Below, one piece after another: positions 49,427-58,233 of a stretch of DNA of 64,000 nucleotides. Origin of the DNA: CAIWHR01 sp035541655 (GTDB lineage: Bacteria > Pseudomonadota > Gammaproteobacteria > Burkholderiales > Casimicrobiaceae); the NCBI GenBank assembly GCA_035541655.1, contig DATKMY010000168.1:1-64000 (forward strand), read 5' to 3'. A program made the translations under genes and the position numbers. Numbering within the stretch: the stretch's first letter is position 1; the number at the start of each line of letters is the position of its first letter. The notes under the pieces were generated by a model. That model was given only the letters and a program-made list of their open reading frames with translations. It made no database searches and was not told the origin of the DNA.

Positions 49427-51330
49427 CAAGACCCCAAAACTTCAGGGCGTGGCTCGCGCTGTGCCACGACCTCGCCGCCACCGCCCTCGCGTGGGGCGCG
49501 ATGTACCTGGTCCGCTTCAACCTCGACTTCCACGAGCCCTATCTCGCGGACATGGCGATCACGCTCGCGTGGATCCTGCCGCTGCAGGGGACGATCTTCG
49601 TTGCGTTCGGCCTCTACCGGGGGCTCTGGCGTTTCGCGAGCTTGCTCGACCTGCGGCGCATCGTCTTCGCCGCGGGCCTCGGCGCGCTTCTGATACCGCT
49701 GGTGCTGGTGATGCTGCAGCTCCATTTCGTCGTCCCGCGCAGCGTGCTGATCTTCTACCCGATCGTGCTGATCTTCGTGATGGCGGGGGACCGCTTCGCG
49801 TATCGGATCTGGAAGGAGCATCGCCTCTACAGCCCGCTGGCCGCACTCGGCGAGCCCGTGCTGGTGATCGGCGCGGGCGAAGCGGGCGCGCGTCTCACGC
49901 GCGAATTCGCGCGGAGCCGGCAGTGGCGCGTGGTCGGCCTCGTCGACGACGATCCGGCGAAGCACGGGCGGATGGTGCACAACGTCACCGTGCTGGGGCC
50001 GATCTCGAGCCTTCCCGGGTGGGCGAGGAAGTATGGCGTGCGCCAGGTAATCATCGCGCTGCCGTCGGCCGCGCACGGCGTGCGCCGCCGCGTCGCCGAG
50101 ATCTGCGCGGACGCGGGGATCGAAGTGCTGACGGTGCCTTCGTACGAGGACCTGATCAGCGGCCGCTCGGCGCTCACGACGATCCGGACGATCGAGTTGG
50201 ACGACCTGCTCGGCCGCGACCCGGTCGTGCTCGACAACGCCGGCCTGGGGGAGTGGCTCGGCAATCGCGTCGTCATGGTCACCGGCGCCGGCGGCTCGAT
50301 CGGCGCCGAGCTCTGCCGCCACATCGCGCGCTACCGTCCGGCGAAGGTCGTGCTGTTCGACATCTCGGAGGCTGCCGTCTACGAGATTCAGACCGCGTTG
50401 GCGGACGCGTTTCCGCAGCTTCCGCTCGCGACGGTCGTGGGCGACGTCAAGCACGGCGCGCTCGTCGAAGAGGTGCTCGCGCGCGAGCGCCCGGGCGTGA
50501 TCTTCCATGCGGGCGCCTACAAGCACGTGCCGTTGATGGAAGAGACGAACGCCTGGGCCGCCGTGCGCAACAACGCGTACGGCACGTGGGTGCTCGCGAC
50601 TGCGGCGATCGCCGCGAAGATCGAGAAGTTCGTGCTCGTGTCCTCCGACAAGGCGGTGAACCCGACCAACGTGATGGGCGCGACCAAGCGGCTTGCCGAG
50701 ATTGTCTGCCGCAGCCTCTCCGGCCGCGGAACGCAGTTCGTCATCGTGCGCTTCGGCAACGTGTTCGGCAGCGCGGGCAGCGTCATCCCCCGCTTCCGCG
50801 AGCAGATCGCACGCGGGGGCCCGGTGACGGTCACTCACCCCGACATCACGCGCTACTTCATGTCGCTCTCGGAGGCAACGCAGTTGCTGCTGCAGGCTGC
50901 GCTGCAAGGCAAGGGTGGCGAGATTCTCGTTCTCGACATGGGCGAGCCGGTGCGTATCGTCGATCTCGCGCATGACATGATCCGCCTCTCCGGTGCCGAT
51001 CCCGATCGCATCGCCATCGTCTTCACGGGCCTGCGTCCGGGCGAGAAGCTCTTCGAAGAGCTCCTCACCTCCGAGGAGGCGACGTTGCCCACGCCGCACC
51101 CGAAACTGCGCATCGCGCTCGCGCGTGCCGCGAACGTCGACGCCGTGGGGCAGATGGTCGCGTGGTGCGAGCGCGATCGCGCCGCCGACGACGCCGAAGT
51201 GCGGGCGCGGCTGAAGGCGTGGATTCCGGAATACATGCCGCCTGCCGGCGCTCCGGTTCAGCCGATGCCGGTCGAGAGCGCCGACGACGTCGCGTCGCCC
51301 CTGCCGCTGCGCGCGCCGCGGCGACGGTAG
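49423..51330 (+). CDS. UDP-sugar 4,6-dehydratase, WbpM/CapD type
   Basis: The 635-residue protein has four N-terminal membrane helices (about 10-120), a CoA-binding-like Rossmann region (VLVIGAGEAGARL, about 140-260), and a C-terminal SDR dehydratase domain from about 275 (VTGAGGSIGAELC; GAYKHVPLMEE; SSDKAVNPTNVMGATK; RFGNVFGSAGSVIP). In the active site Met replaces the usual SDR Tyr, as is normal for this subfamily. It probably makes the UDP-4-keto-6-deoxy-HexNAc used by the neighbouring transferase. ATG 49423 was chosen for the ATGA overlap and AGGG site. Confidence 0.92.
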   Translation: MTRPQNFRAWLALCHDLAATALAWGAMYLVRFNLDFHEPYLADMAITLAWILPLQGTIFVAFGLYRGLWRFASLLDLRRIVFAAGLGALLIPLVLVMLQLHFVVPRSVLIFYPIVLIFVMAGDRFAYRIWKEHRLYSPLAALGEPVLVIGAGEAGARLTREFARSRQWRVVGLVDDDPAKHGRMVHNVTVLGPISSLPGWARKYGVRQVIIALPSAAHGVRRRVAEICADAGIEVLTVPSYEDLISGRSALTTIRTIELDDLLGRDPVVLDNAGLGEWLGNRVVMVTGAGGSIGAELCRHIARYRPAKVVLFDISEAAVYEIQTALADAFPQLPLATVVGDVKHGALVEEVLARERPGVIFHAGAYKHVPLMEETNAWAAVRNNAYGTWVLATAAIAAKIEKFVLVSSDKAVNPTNVMGATKRLAEIVCRSLSGRGTQFVIVRFGNVFGSAGSVIPRFREQIARGGPVTVTHPDITRYFMSLSEATQLLLQAALQGKGGEILVLDMGEPVRIVDLAHDMIRLSGADPDRIAIVFTGLRPGEKLFEELLTSEEATLPTPHPKLRIALARAANVDAVGQMVAWCERDRAADDAEVRARLKAWIPEYMPPAGAPVQPMPVESADDVASPLPLRAPRRR

Positions 51331-51343
51331 AAGTGCGCTCGCG

Positions 51344-52513
51344 CTAGGCCGTCGGTGCGGTCGTCCCCGGCCCGGTTGCCGGCGCGCTCGCGGCGAGAAG
51401 ATCGCGGTAGAGCAGCACAAGCGACAGCGTCGTCGCCGCCGGCGAGAGCGGCAGTGCCGCGCGGCGCGCATTCTCACCCAGACGCGCACGCATCGCCGGA
51501 TCGGCGAGCGAATGCATTGCCGCCACGAGCGCGGCGGTGTCGGTCGCCGCGAACGCGAGACCGCACTGATGCTCGCCCAGCATCTCTGCAACGCCGGATT
51601 TCGAGCTGGCGATGACGGAAAGACCGCAGGCCATCGCCTCGAGGGCCGTGTCGGGCGAGGGATCGTAGATCGAAGGGGCGACGAACACGTCGGCGGCGCC
51701 GAAGTACGGCCGCAGATCCGCGTGCGGGTCGGCGGCCGTCACCCGGCTGACCACACCTCGGACCTGCGCGTGCGCGCGAATCCGTCGGGCCGCCTGCGAC
51801 GAGCAGACCACGACGAGATGGGCAGGCGGCGGCGTTGCCGCGAGCGCATCGACCACAGTGGCATAGGCGCACTGCTCAACGTCGCGGCAGACAACGAGGA
51901 AGATGAGCGCGCCCGCGTCGATCCGCAGCCACTTGAGCGTTTTCTCGCGCCGTGCCCGAACCCCCGGGTGGAAGCGCTCGCCGTCGACGGGGTTGTACAC
52001 GACGCTCAACTTCGACTCCGGAACCGCAAAGCGCGCGCGAATTTCGTCGCGGACCATCCGCGACTTACAGATGACGGCGCGGAGCCACGGGCTCGCAAAC
52101 AGGCGTGCCTCGGTCCGCCGCAGGTAGCGACCGTACGCCGAGCACGCGAGCGAGACCCGCTCGAGCGCTTCGGCATGCTTGCGCTGCTCCTCCACCCGGA
52201 CGGCATGAACGCCGTCGCCCGCGAGGTAGACGTCGCAGCAGAGCATCGGCGCGTGCGCTTCGACGAGGGTCGGAAGCGTCCTGCGAATCGAGCGGCAAGC
52301 GGCGTTCGCGAAGCCCCAGTCGCGCCAGAGCGTGCCGACGAAGTACGGATTGCAGATCACCGGCTCCATCAGCTGCAGCCGCGTCTGCGGCCAGGCGCGC
52401 GTATAGAGCGAAACCGCCACGTTCCGCTCGAGCAGCGCTTCGAGCGCTCGTTCGGTGACGCGCTCGACAGCGCCGTCGGGGTTGTAGTACTGCCGAACGA
52501 TCGCGAAGCGCAT
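51344..52513 (-). CDS. GT4-family glycosyltransferase (WaaG-like)
   Basis: The 389-residue protein has a GT-B fold: N-terminal MRFAIVRQYYNPDGAVERVTERALEAL resembles LPS-core glucosyltransferase WaaG, and the C-terminal lobe has VAPSIYDPSPDTALEAMACGLSVIASSKSGVAEML, the EX7E-like nucleotide-sugar region (the first Glu is Asp here). It is convergent with the WbpM-like gene (14 bases apart), and its divergent neighbour is argB. Its sugar and acceptor are unknown; LPS core or O-antigen assembly is inferred. Confidence 0.88.
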   Translation of the reverse strand: MRFAIVRQYYNPDGAVERVTERALEALLERNVAVSLYTRAWPQTRLQLMEPVICNPYFVGTLWRDWGFANAACRSIRRTLPTLVEAHAPMLCCDVYLAGDGVHAVRVEEQRKHAEALERVSLACSAYGRYLRRTEARLFASPWLRAVICKSRMVRDEIRARFAVPESKLSVVYNPVDGERFHPGVRARREKTLKWLRIDAGALIFLVVCRDVEQCAYATVVDALAATPPPAHLVVVCSSQAARRIRAHAQVRGVVSRVTAADPHADLRPYFGAADVFVAPSIYDPSPDTALEAMACGLSVIASSKSGVAEMLGEHQCGLAFAATDTAALVAAMHSLADPAMRARLGENARRAALPLSPAATTLSLVLLYRDLLAASAPATGPGTTAPTA

Positions 52514-52698
52514 CACCGACCACGATAGCAAATATCGGGACGCGATGTCCCGCCGGGAAGGCGCGCGGCCGGGACGGCTCAGTCAGGGCTTACTCGGTCG
52601 CGCGGACGCGCGGCGCGAGATTTTCGGAGGCCCATGGCGTCTCCGGCGCTTCCGGTACAATCGAGCCGGTCCGTCCTGGACGCCGCTGCATCCCCGTC

Positions 52699-53616
52699 AT
52701 GCCGATCGACGTCGTCAACGCCGCTATGAAGGCGCAGATTCTGGCCGAGGCGCTGCCTTATATCCAGCGCTTCCACGACAAGACGATCATCGTCAAGTAC
52801 GGCGGCAACGCGATGACCGAACCGGCGCTCAAGGCAGGGTTTGCCCGCGACGTCGTGATGCTGAAGCTCGTCGGGATGAATCCGGTGATCGTCCACGGCG
52901 GCGGCCCGCAGATCGGTGATCTGCTGAAGAGGATGGGGATTCGCAGCGAGTTCCGGCAGGGGATGCGCGTCACCGACGAGCACGTGATGAACGTCGTCGA
53001 AATGGTGCTCGGCGAGTTGAACCAGGAGATCGTGGGCCTGATCAACCAGCACGGCGGCAAGGCTGTCGGCCTCACCGGTCAGGACGGGGCGTTCATCCAC
53101 GCCCGCAAGATGCTGCTGAAGAGCGAGGCGAATCACGACGAGACGATCGATATCGGCTTCGTCGGCGAGATCGAGCGCATCGACCCCGAGATCATCCAGC
53201 TGCTCGATTCGCGCGACTTCATCCCGGTGGTCGCGCCGATCGGCGTCGGCGCCGACGGCGTTGCCTACAACATCAACGCCGATCTGGTCGCGGGCAAGCT
53301 CGCCGAGACCCTGAAGGCGGAGAAGCTCGTGCTGATGACCAACACCGTAGGCGTCCTCGATCGCGACGGGAACCTGCTCACCGGACTCACGGCGAGCCGG
53401 ATCGACGCGCTGTTCGCGGACGGCACGATCCACGGCGGCATGCTGCCCAAGATCGGCTCGGCGCTCGACGCCGTGAAGAACGGCGTGGCGAGCTCGCACA
53501 TCATCGACGGCCGCGTCGAGCACGCGCTGCTCCTCGAGGTGCTGACGAACGAAGGCGTGGGCACGATGATCCGTGCCGACGACGCCGAGCCCGTGCACGC
53601 GCGCGCGGCGGCTTGA
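52699..53616 (+). CDS. argB: Acetylglutamate kinase
   Basis: ArgB phosphorylates N-acetylglutamate, the second step of arginine synthesis. The 305-residue protein shows TIIVKYGGNAM (ATP-phosphate loop), VIVHGGGPQIGDLLKRMG, the NINADLVAGKLA acetylglutamate site and GGMLPKIGSALDAVKNGV. The ATG is at 52699. TACAAT at 52656-52661 is a possible -10 element, without a good -35. slmA follows after 13 bases. Confidence 0.96.
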   Translation: MPIDVVNAAMKAQILAEALPYIQRFHDKTIIVKYGGNAMTEPALKAGFARDVVMLKLVGMNPVIVHGGGPQIGDLLKRMGIRSEFRQGMRVTDEHVMNVVEMVLGELNQEIVGLINQHGGKAVGLTGQDGAFIHARKMLLKSEANHDETIDIGFVGEIERIDPEIIQLLDSRDFIPVVAPIGVGADGVAYNINADLVAGKLAETLKAEKLVLMTNTVGVLDRDGNLLTGLTASRIDALFADGTIHGGMLPKIGSALDAVKNGVASSHIIDGRVEHALLLEVLTNEGVGTMIRADDAEPVHARAAA

Positions 53617-53629
53617 GGCTCGACCGGCC

Positions 53630-54199
53630 ATGCCGAGCAAACCGGGCGAACGCCGCCACCAGATCCTGCAGACGCTCGCTGCGATGCTCGAGAACCCGCG
53701 GGCAGAGAAGGTTACGACGGCGGCGCTCGCCTCGAGGCTCGGCGTCTCCGAGGCGGCGCTCTACCGTCACTTCGCGAGCAAGGCGCAGATGTACGAAGGG
53801 CTGATCGAGTTCATCGAGACGACCCTCTTCACGCTCGTCAACAAGATCGTCGGCGAAACGCAGGACGGCAGCGCGCAGGCGCAGCAGATCGTCGGCCTGC
53901 TCCTCGGCTTCGCCGAGAAGAATCCGGGGATGACGCGCGTGCTGATCGGCGACGCGCTCGTGAACGAGGACGAGCGGCTGCAGGCGCGGATGAACCAGCT
54001 CTACGACCGGATCGAGTCGGCGCTGCGGCAGGCCCTGCGCATCGCGCAGGCGAACGGGACATGGCCGGGCGACGCGAATGCCGACGCGAATGTCCTCGTC
54101 GCGTTTGTGCTCGGCCGCTGGCACCTCTTCGCGAAGAGCGGCTTCAAGCGACTGCCCCAGGAAGGCTGGGACGAGCAGCGCAAGTTCCTCTTCGGCTAG
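53630..54199 (+). CDS. slmA: Nucleoid occlusion factor SlmA-like TetR protein
   Basis: The 189-residue protein has a TetR helix-turn-helix near the N-terminus (KVTTAALASRLGVSEAALYRHFASKAQMYEGLIEFIE), which is the SlmA form of the motif. It has a helical ligand/dimer domain and a C-terminus FLFG typical of SlmA. SlmA binds DNA sites around the chromosome and blocks FtsZ assembly over the nucleoid. ATG 53630 was chosen; upstream in-frame codons lie inside argB. The argB-slmA order is known from betaproteobacteria. Confidence 0.9.
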   Translation: MPSKPGERRHQILQTLAAMLENPRAEKVTTAALASRLGVSEAALYRHFASKAQMYEGLIEFIETTLFTLVNKIVGETQDGSAQAQQIVGLLLGFAEKNPGMTRVLIGDALVNEDERLQARMNQLYDRIESALRQALRIAQANGTWPGDANADANVLVAFVLGRWHLFAKSGFKRLPQEGWDEQRKFLFG

Positions 54200-54236
54200 C
54201 GCGAGCGCGGCCACGAAGCCTCGACGTCGCGCGCGT

Positions 54237-55007
54237 TCAGGCATCCCCGCACACGGCGCACGCCGGATCGCGCGTGACCCGCACTTCGCGCCAGCGCATC
54301 GCGAGCGCGTCGAGGATGAGCAGGCGTCCCGCGAGGGACTGGCCGACGCCGGCGAGCACCTTGAGCGCTTCGGCGGCCTGCGTCGCTCCGACGATGCCGA
54401 CGATCGGCGCGAACACCCCCATCACCGCGCATCGCGTCTCTTCGAGCGCCTCGCCTTCGCCGAACAGGCAGTGATAGCAGGGCGAAGCGGGGTCGCGGCG
54501 ATCGAACACCGCGATCTGGCCGTCGAAGCGGATCGCGGCGCCGGATACCAGCGGCGTCTTGCACGCGACGCAGGCGCGATTCACCGCATGACGGGTGGCG
54601 AAGTTGTCGCAGCAGTCGACGACGATGTCGACGCGCTCGGCGAGCGCATCGAGCTCCTCGGCACCGATCCGGCCTTCGATCGTGTCGACGGTGACCAGCG
54701 GATTGATCGCGGAGAGGCGACCGCTCGCGGCGGCGACTTTCGGCGTGCCGACGTCGGCCGTCGAATACAGGATCTGGCGCTGGAGGTTGGTCAGGTCGAC
54801 CCGATCGGGATCGGCGAGAATCAGCGAGCCGACGCCGGCCGCTGCCAGAAACTGCGCGACCGGCGCGCCCAGGCCGCCGACGCCGACGACGAGCGCGCTT
54901 GCGGCGGCGAAACGCTCCTGCGCCTCGATCCCGAGCTCGGGTAGCAGGATGTGGCGGCTATAGCGCAACAGCGCGTTGTCGTCGAGCGGGAGGGGATCGC
55001 GATTCAT
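54237..55007 (-). CDS. MoeB/ThiF/HesA-family adenylyltransferase
   Basis: The 256-residue E1-like enzyme starts with RYSRHILLPELGIEAQERFAAASALVVGVGGLGAPVAQFLAAAGVG. It continues with the ATP-binding LADPDRVDLTNLQRQILYSTADVG and has two Cys pairs, CYHC and CAVC, for structural zinc. It would adenylate the C-terminal Gly-Gly of a sulfur carrier (MoaD or ThiS). No molybdopterin or thiamine gene adjoins, so the partner is unknown. The ATG is at 55007. Confidence 0.9.
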   Translation of the reverse strand: MNRDPLPLDDNALLRYSRHILLPELGIEAQERFAAASALVVGVGGLGAPVAQFLAAAGVGSLILADPDRVDLTNLQRQILYSTADVGTPKVAAASGRLSAINPLVTVDTIEGRIGAEELDALAERVDIVVDCCDNFATRHAVNRACVACKTPLVSGAAIRFDGQIAVFDRRDPASPCYHCLFGEGEALEETRCAVMGVFAPIVGIVGATQAAEALKVLAGVGQSLAGRLLILDALAMRWREVRVTRDPACAVCGDA

Positions 55008-55081
55008 CTGACGAGCTCGCTGTCGTCCGATGATAGCGCCTCGCGCGATGTTCGCGCGGGGCGCGGCGCGCTCCAAACGAA

Positions 55082-55104
55082 AACGCCCGGCGTCGCCGGG
55101 CGTT
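55082..55104 (-). terminator. Intrinsic terminator of the CtpA-type protease
   Basis: AACGCCCGGC (55082-55091) and GCCGGGCGTT (55095-55104) form a perfect 10-bp stem with a three-base loop. On the minus strand it is followed by TTCGTTT. It lies 21 bases after the protease stop codon. Confidence 0.75.
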
Positions 55105-55124
55105 CCCCGTGCGCCGGGCGCGCC

Positions 55125-56543
55125 CTATTGGGGCTTGGCCTGCGCCGAGATGGCTTTCGCGTTCGCGATCACCGGCAAGCCCTTCAGCTGGTTGATCGCC
55201 TGCGTGAGCTGGAAGTCGTCGGCCGATCCGAACTCGAACCGAGCCGGCGCGGAGCCCCCGGCGCCGCCGGGCTGCGCCTTCGACTTGTCCGCATCCGCCG
55301 CGTGCTTGGCGGCGTCGACGGCGTTGGCTGCCGACGTCTCGTTGCGGCCGGTGCCGAGATGGTTCTCGAGATTCGCCTCGCGGATCCGGTTCGGCGAGTC
55401 GCGACCGTCGTCCACATAGACGTCGGGCTCGATGCCCTTTGCCTGGATCGAGCGACCTGCCGGCGTGTAGTAGCGGGCCGTCGTGAGCTTGAGTCCTGCG
55501 TTGTTCGACAGCGGCAGGATCGTCTGCACCGAGCCCTTGCCGAACGTCTGCCCGCCGAGCACGATCGCGCGCTTGTGGTCCTGCAACGCGCCGGCGACGA
55601 TCTCGGAGGCGGACGCCGTGCCACCGTCGACCAGCACGACCATCGGCACCTTCTTGACGCCGGGCGGGAGGTCCTTCAGGTAGTCGTCGCCGCGGCGCGA
55701 GTAATGTTCCTTCGACGCGGTCATCCGCATCCGCGCCTCAGGCGTGCGTCCGTCGGTGTAGACGACGAGCGCGTCCTTCGGCAGGAACGCGGCGGAAACC
55801 GCGACCGCCTGGTTGAGGAGACCGCCGGGATCGCTGCGCAGATCGAGCACGAGGCCCTTCAGCTCGCCCTGCTTGTACATGTCCTTCAGCGCCTTCGCGA
55901 GATCCTCGCCGGTGCGATCCTGGAACTGGCGCACGCGCACGTAGCCGTAGCCGGGCTCGAGCATCTTCGCGCGAACGCTCTTCACGTTGATCTCTTCGCG
56001 CACGAGCGTGAACGTGAGCAGGCTCTCGGCATCCTTGCGCGCGACCGTCAGCGATACCGGCGTGCCGGGCTTGCCGCGCATCATCTCGACCGCCTTCGTG
56101 AGCGGCATGCCGCGCGTCGCGGTTTCGTCGATCTTCACGATCAGGTCGCCGGCCTTGATTCCGGCGCGGAACGCGGGCGTTTCCTCGATCGGCGAGATCA
56201 CGCGGATCGTGCCATCTTCAACCCCGACCTCGATGCCCAGCCCGCCGAACTTTCCCTGGGTCGAGATCTGCAGGTCCTTGAACGCTTCGGCATCGAGGAA
56301 ATCGGAATGCGGGTCGAGCCCGTGCACCATCCCGTTGATCGCCTCCTTGATGAGCTTGTCATCGGAGACCGGCTCGACGTAGTCGCTCTTGATCCGACCG
56401 AAGACGGCCGACAGGAGCTGCAGATCCTCGTACGGGATGGGCATCTTCGCGTCGCGCTGCGCGATCACCGAGAAGTTGATCGACAGCAACACGCCCAGCA
56501 CTGCGCCCAAGCCGATGAGCCCAGCCTTCTTCCAGTTGTTCAT
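55125..56543 (-). CDS. ctpA: S41-family carboxy-terminal processing protease
   Basis: The 472-residue protein has an N-terminal signal/anchor (GLIGLGAVLGVLLSINFSVIA), a PDZ domain at about 95-180 (GGLGIEVGVEDGTIRVISPIEETPA), and the S41 peptidase domain. Catalytic Ser313 (GTASASE) and Lys336 (TFGKGS) form the Ser-Lys dyad. It cleaves exported substrates in the periplasm, often cell-wall hydrolases. The C-terminal 80 residues are Ala/Lys-rich with a final helical stretch. The ATG at 56543 follows AAAGGA; a TATACT on the minus strand (56579-56574) may be its -10. Confidence 0.94.
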   Translation of the reverse strand: MNNWKKAGLIGLGAVLGVLLSINFSVIAQRDAKMPIPYEDLQLLSAVFGRIKSDYVEPVSDDKLIKEAINGMVHGLDPHSDFLDAEAFKDLQISTQGKFGGLGIEVGVEDGTIRVISPIEETPAFRAGIKAGDLIVKIDETATRGMPLTKAVEMMRGKPGTPVSLTVARKDAESLLTFTLVREEINVKSVRAKMLEPGYGYVRVRQFQDRTGEDLAKALKDMYKQGELKGLVLDLRSDPGGLLNQAVAVSAAFLPKDALVVYTDGRTPEARMRMTASKEHYSRRGDDYLKDLPPGVKKVPMVVLVDGGTASASEIVAGALQDHKRAIVLGGQTFGKGSVQTILPLSNNAGLKLTTARYYTPAGRSIQAKGIEPDVYVDDGRDSPNRIREANLENHLGTGRNETSAANAVDAAKHAADADKSKAQPGGAGGSAPARFEFGSADDFQLTQAINQLKGLPVIANAKAISAQAKPQ

Positions 56544-56956
56544 CGTGAAAGTTTCCTTTGCCGGATCGCTCGGAGTATACGCCGGTCACGGCAATGCAGA
56601 ATGAAGCGTCCCGAGAGCGACGTTTGGCCGCAAACGCTGCCGCAAGTTCCGTGCCTCCGCGAAGTCGGCGATCGGCGCCGGCGATCTCGGGGCCGGAACA
56701 GAGGGACAGCCTCTCGGCGGCCGCCTCCCGGATTCGACCGCGCTGCCGTCGATCACGGACGCCGGAGGTGTCGTCGGTCGCGAAGGCGGGGTCGAAGCCG
56801 CCAACGTAAGCGTTTACTCTTTGACGGGTTGACGCGACGCGCCCGTCGCCTACCCATCGAACACCCCAAGACGCCCGTCGCAAGCTCCCCGTAAGAAGGG
56901 CGGCAAATCGGTACGCTATCATTCAGAGCGCCCCTTACCCTTTGCCTCTGCCAATC
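56544..56956. other. Divergent intergenic region, ctpA / rhodanese gene
   Basis: These 413 bases hold no convincing gene; open frames here are Arg/Ser-rich and lack family features. TATACT (minus, 56579-56574) and TATCAT (plus, 56917-56922) are possible -10 elements for the two flanking genes, both without clear -35 partners. Confidence 0.4.
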
Positions 56957-57367
56957 GTGTCGTTTGTCCAGAACAACTGGCTGCTCATCCTCGTCTTCGT
57001 CACCTCGGGCGCCATGCTCGTCTGGCCGCTTGTGCAACGGCGCTTCTCGCCGGGCAAGGATGTCGGGACCCACGAGACGACGCGACTCGTCAACTCGTCG
57101 AACGCCGTTCTTCTCGACGTGCGCGAAACCAAGGAATACGAGGGCGGCCGCCTGCCGAACGCGATCCACATCCCGCTCTCGCAGCTCGCGAGCCGGGGCG
57201 GGGAGCTCGCGCGTTTCGCCGGCAAGCCGATCGTCGCCTACGACATGACGGGCCACCGCTCGCGAATGGCGAACGGCGCTCTCGGCCGCCTGGGCTTCAA
57301 GGAGATCTACAACCTGCGCGGCGGGTACAAAGCCTGGAAGGACGCCGGCTTGCCGGTGGACAAGTAA
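56957..57367 (+). CDS. Membrane-anchored rhodanese-like protein lacking the active-site Cys
   Basis: The 136-residue protein has one N-terminal membrane helix (NNWLLILVFVTSGAMLVWPL) and a rhodanese domain (ETTRLVNSSNAVLLDVRETKEYEGGRLPNAIHIP to YNLRGGYKAWKDAGLPV). The active-site loop, normally Cys-x4-Arg, reads YDMTGHRS here, with Asp where Cys is expected, so sulfurtransferase activity is unlikely. No ATG is available: GTG 56957 was chosen, with TTG 56942 as an alternative. A glutaredoxin gene starts two bases after the stop. Confidence 0.85.
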   Translation: MSFVQNNWLLILVFVTSGAMLVWPLVQRRFSPGKDVGTHETTRLVNSSNAVLLDVRETKEYEGGRLPNAIHIPLSQLASRGGELARFAGKPIVAYDMTGHRSRMANGALGRLGFKEIYNLRGGYKAWKDAGLPVDK

Positions 57368-57368
57368 G

Positions 57369-57683
57369 TTGCCGACCGTGACGATGTATTCGACGGCGGC
57401 TTGTCCCTACTGCGTCCAGGCGCTGCGTTTCCTCAAGGCGAAAGGGGTCGCGCACGTCGCGACGATCCGCGTCGATCTCGACCCGGCGCTGCGGCGGACG
57501 ATGATGGAGCGCACGGGCCGGCGCACGGTGCCGCAGATCTACATCGACGACTTCCACGTCGGCGGCTACGACGACCTGGTCGCGCTCGACCATGCGGGAG
57601 GCCTTGCTCCGCTGCTCGCCGGCGCGTCGGCCGAGGGCGGGGGAGCTCCCGCATCGGCCACCCTGCCGCCGGCGGTAGGGTAA
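57369..57683 (+). CDS. grxC: Glutaredoxin 3-like protein
   Basis: The 104-residue protein is a dithiol glutaredoxin with CPYC near the N-terminus (MYSTAACPYCVQALRFLKAKG), the cis-Pro TVPQIYIDDFHVGGYDDL, and an Ala/Gly-rich tail of about 20 residues. It reduces disulfides with glutathione. The best start is TTG at 57369, which aligns with the family N-terminus; GTG 57378 is an alternative. It is followed by secB, a common betaproteobacterial order. Confidence 0.9.
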   Translation: MPTVTMYSTAACPYCVQALRFLKAKGVAHVATIRVDLDPALRRTMMERTGRRTVPQIYIDDFHVGGYDDLVALDHAGGLAPLLAGASAEGGGAPASATLPPAVG

Positions 57684-57686
57684 AAT
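57681..57686 (+). promoter_or_regulatory. Possible -10 element of secB (TAAAAT)
   Basis: TAAAAT overlaps the end of the glutaredoxin gene, 35 bases before the secB start. No convincing -35 is seen 17 bases upstream, so secB may also be read from upstream. Confidence 0.35.
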
Positions 57687-57720
57687 CACGCGTTTGACCT
57701 ACCTCCCGAGGATTCCAATC

Positions 57721-58203
57721 ATGGTCGATCCGCAGGTACCCGGCGATGGCTCGCAGGGCGTCACGTTTTCCATCGACAAGATCTACATCAAGGACCTCTC
57801 CCTCGAGAACCCGGGAGCGCCGCAGTCGTTCCTGTCGCAGGAGCAGCCGCAGGTCGAAGTGGGGTTGCGCACGCGCGGCGAGCAGATCCAACCGGACGTC
57901 TACGAGACCGTGCTCACTGTGACGCTCACCGCGAAGGTCGGCGACCGGACGCTGTTCCTCGTCGAGGCCTCGCAAGCGGGCATCTTCACGATCCGGGGCG
58001 TGCCGCCGGATCGCCTGCAGCCGGTGATCGCGATCAACTGCCCGACGGTGCTCTTCCCCTACGTCCGCGAGGCGCTCGCCGACGCGGTGTCCCGCGCCGG
58101 ATTTCCGCCGGTCCATCTCGCGCCCATCAGCTTCGAGGCGCTGTACCAGCAGCAGCTCGCACAGATGCAGCAGCAACCGCAGCCGGCCGCCGCGGTCAAC
58201 TGA
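57721..58203 (+). CDS. secB: Protein-export chaperone SecB
   Basis: SecB keeps precursors unfolded and delivers them to SecA. The 160-residue protein matches the family: FSIDKIYIKDLSLENPGAPQSF, YETVLTVTLTAKVGDRTLFLVEASQAGIF and NCPTVLFPYVREALADAVSRAGFPPVHLAPISFEALY. A Gln/Pro-rich tail follows. ATG 57721 was chosen with GAGG about ten bases upstream; an in-frame alternative at 57694 lacks support. Confidence 0.96.
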   Translation: MVDPQVPGDGSQGVTFSIDKIYIKDLSLENPGAPQSFLSQEQPQVEVGLRTRGEQIQPDVYETVLTVTLTAKVGDRTLFLVEASQAGIFTIRGVPPDRLQPVIAINCPTVLFPYVREALADAVSRAGFPPVHLAPISFEALYQQQLAQMQQQPQPAAAVN

Positions 58204-58233
58204 CGCCGGGCCACGCGAAAAGGCACGGGCCCG

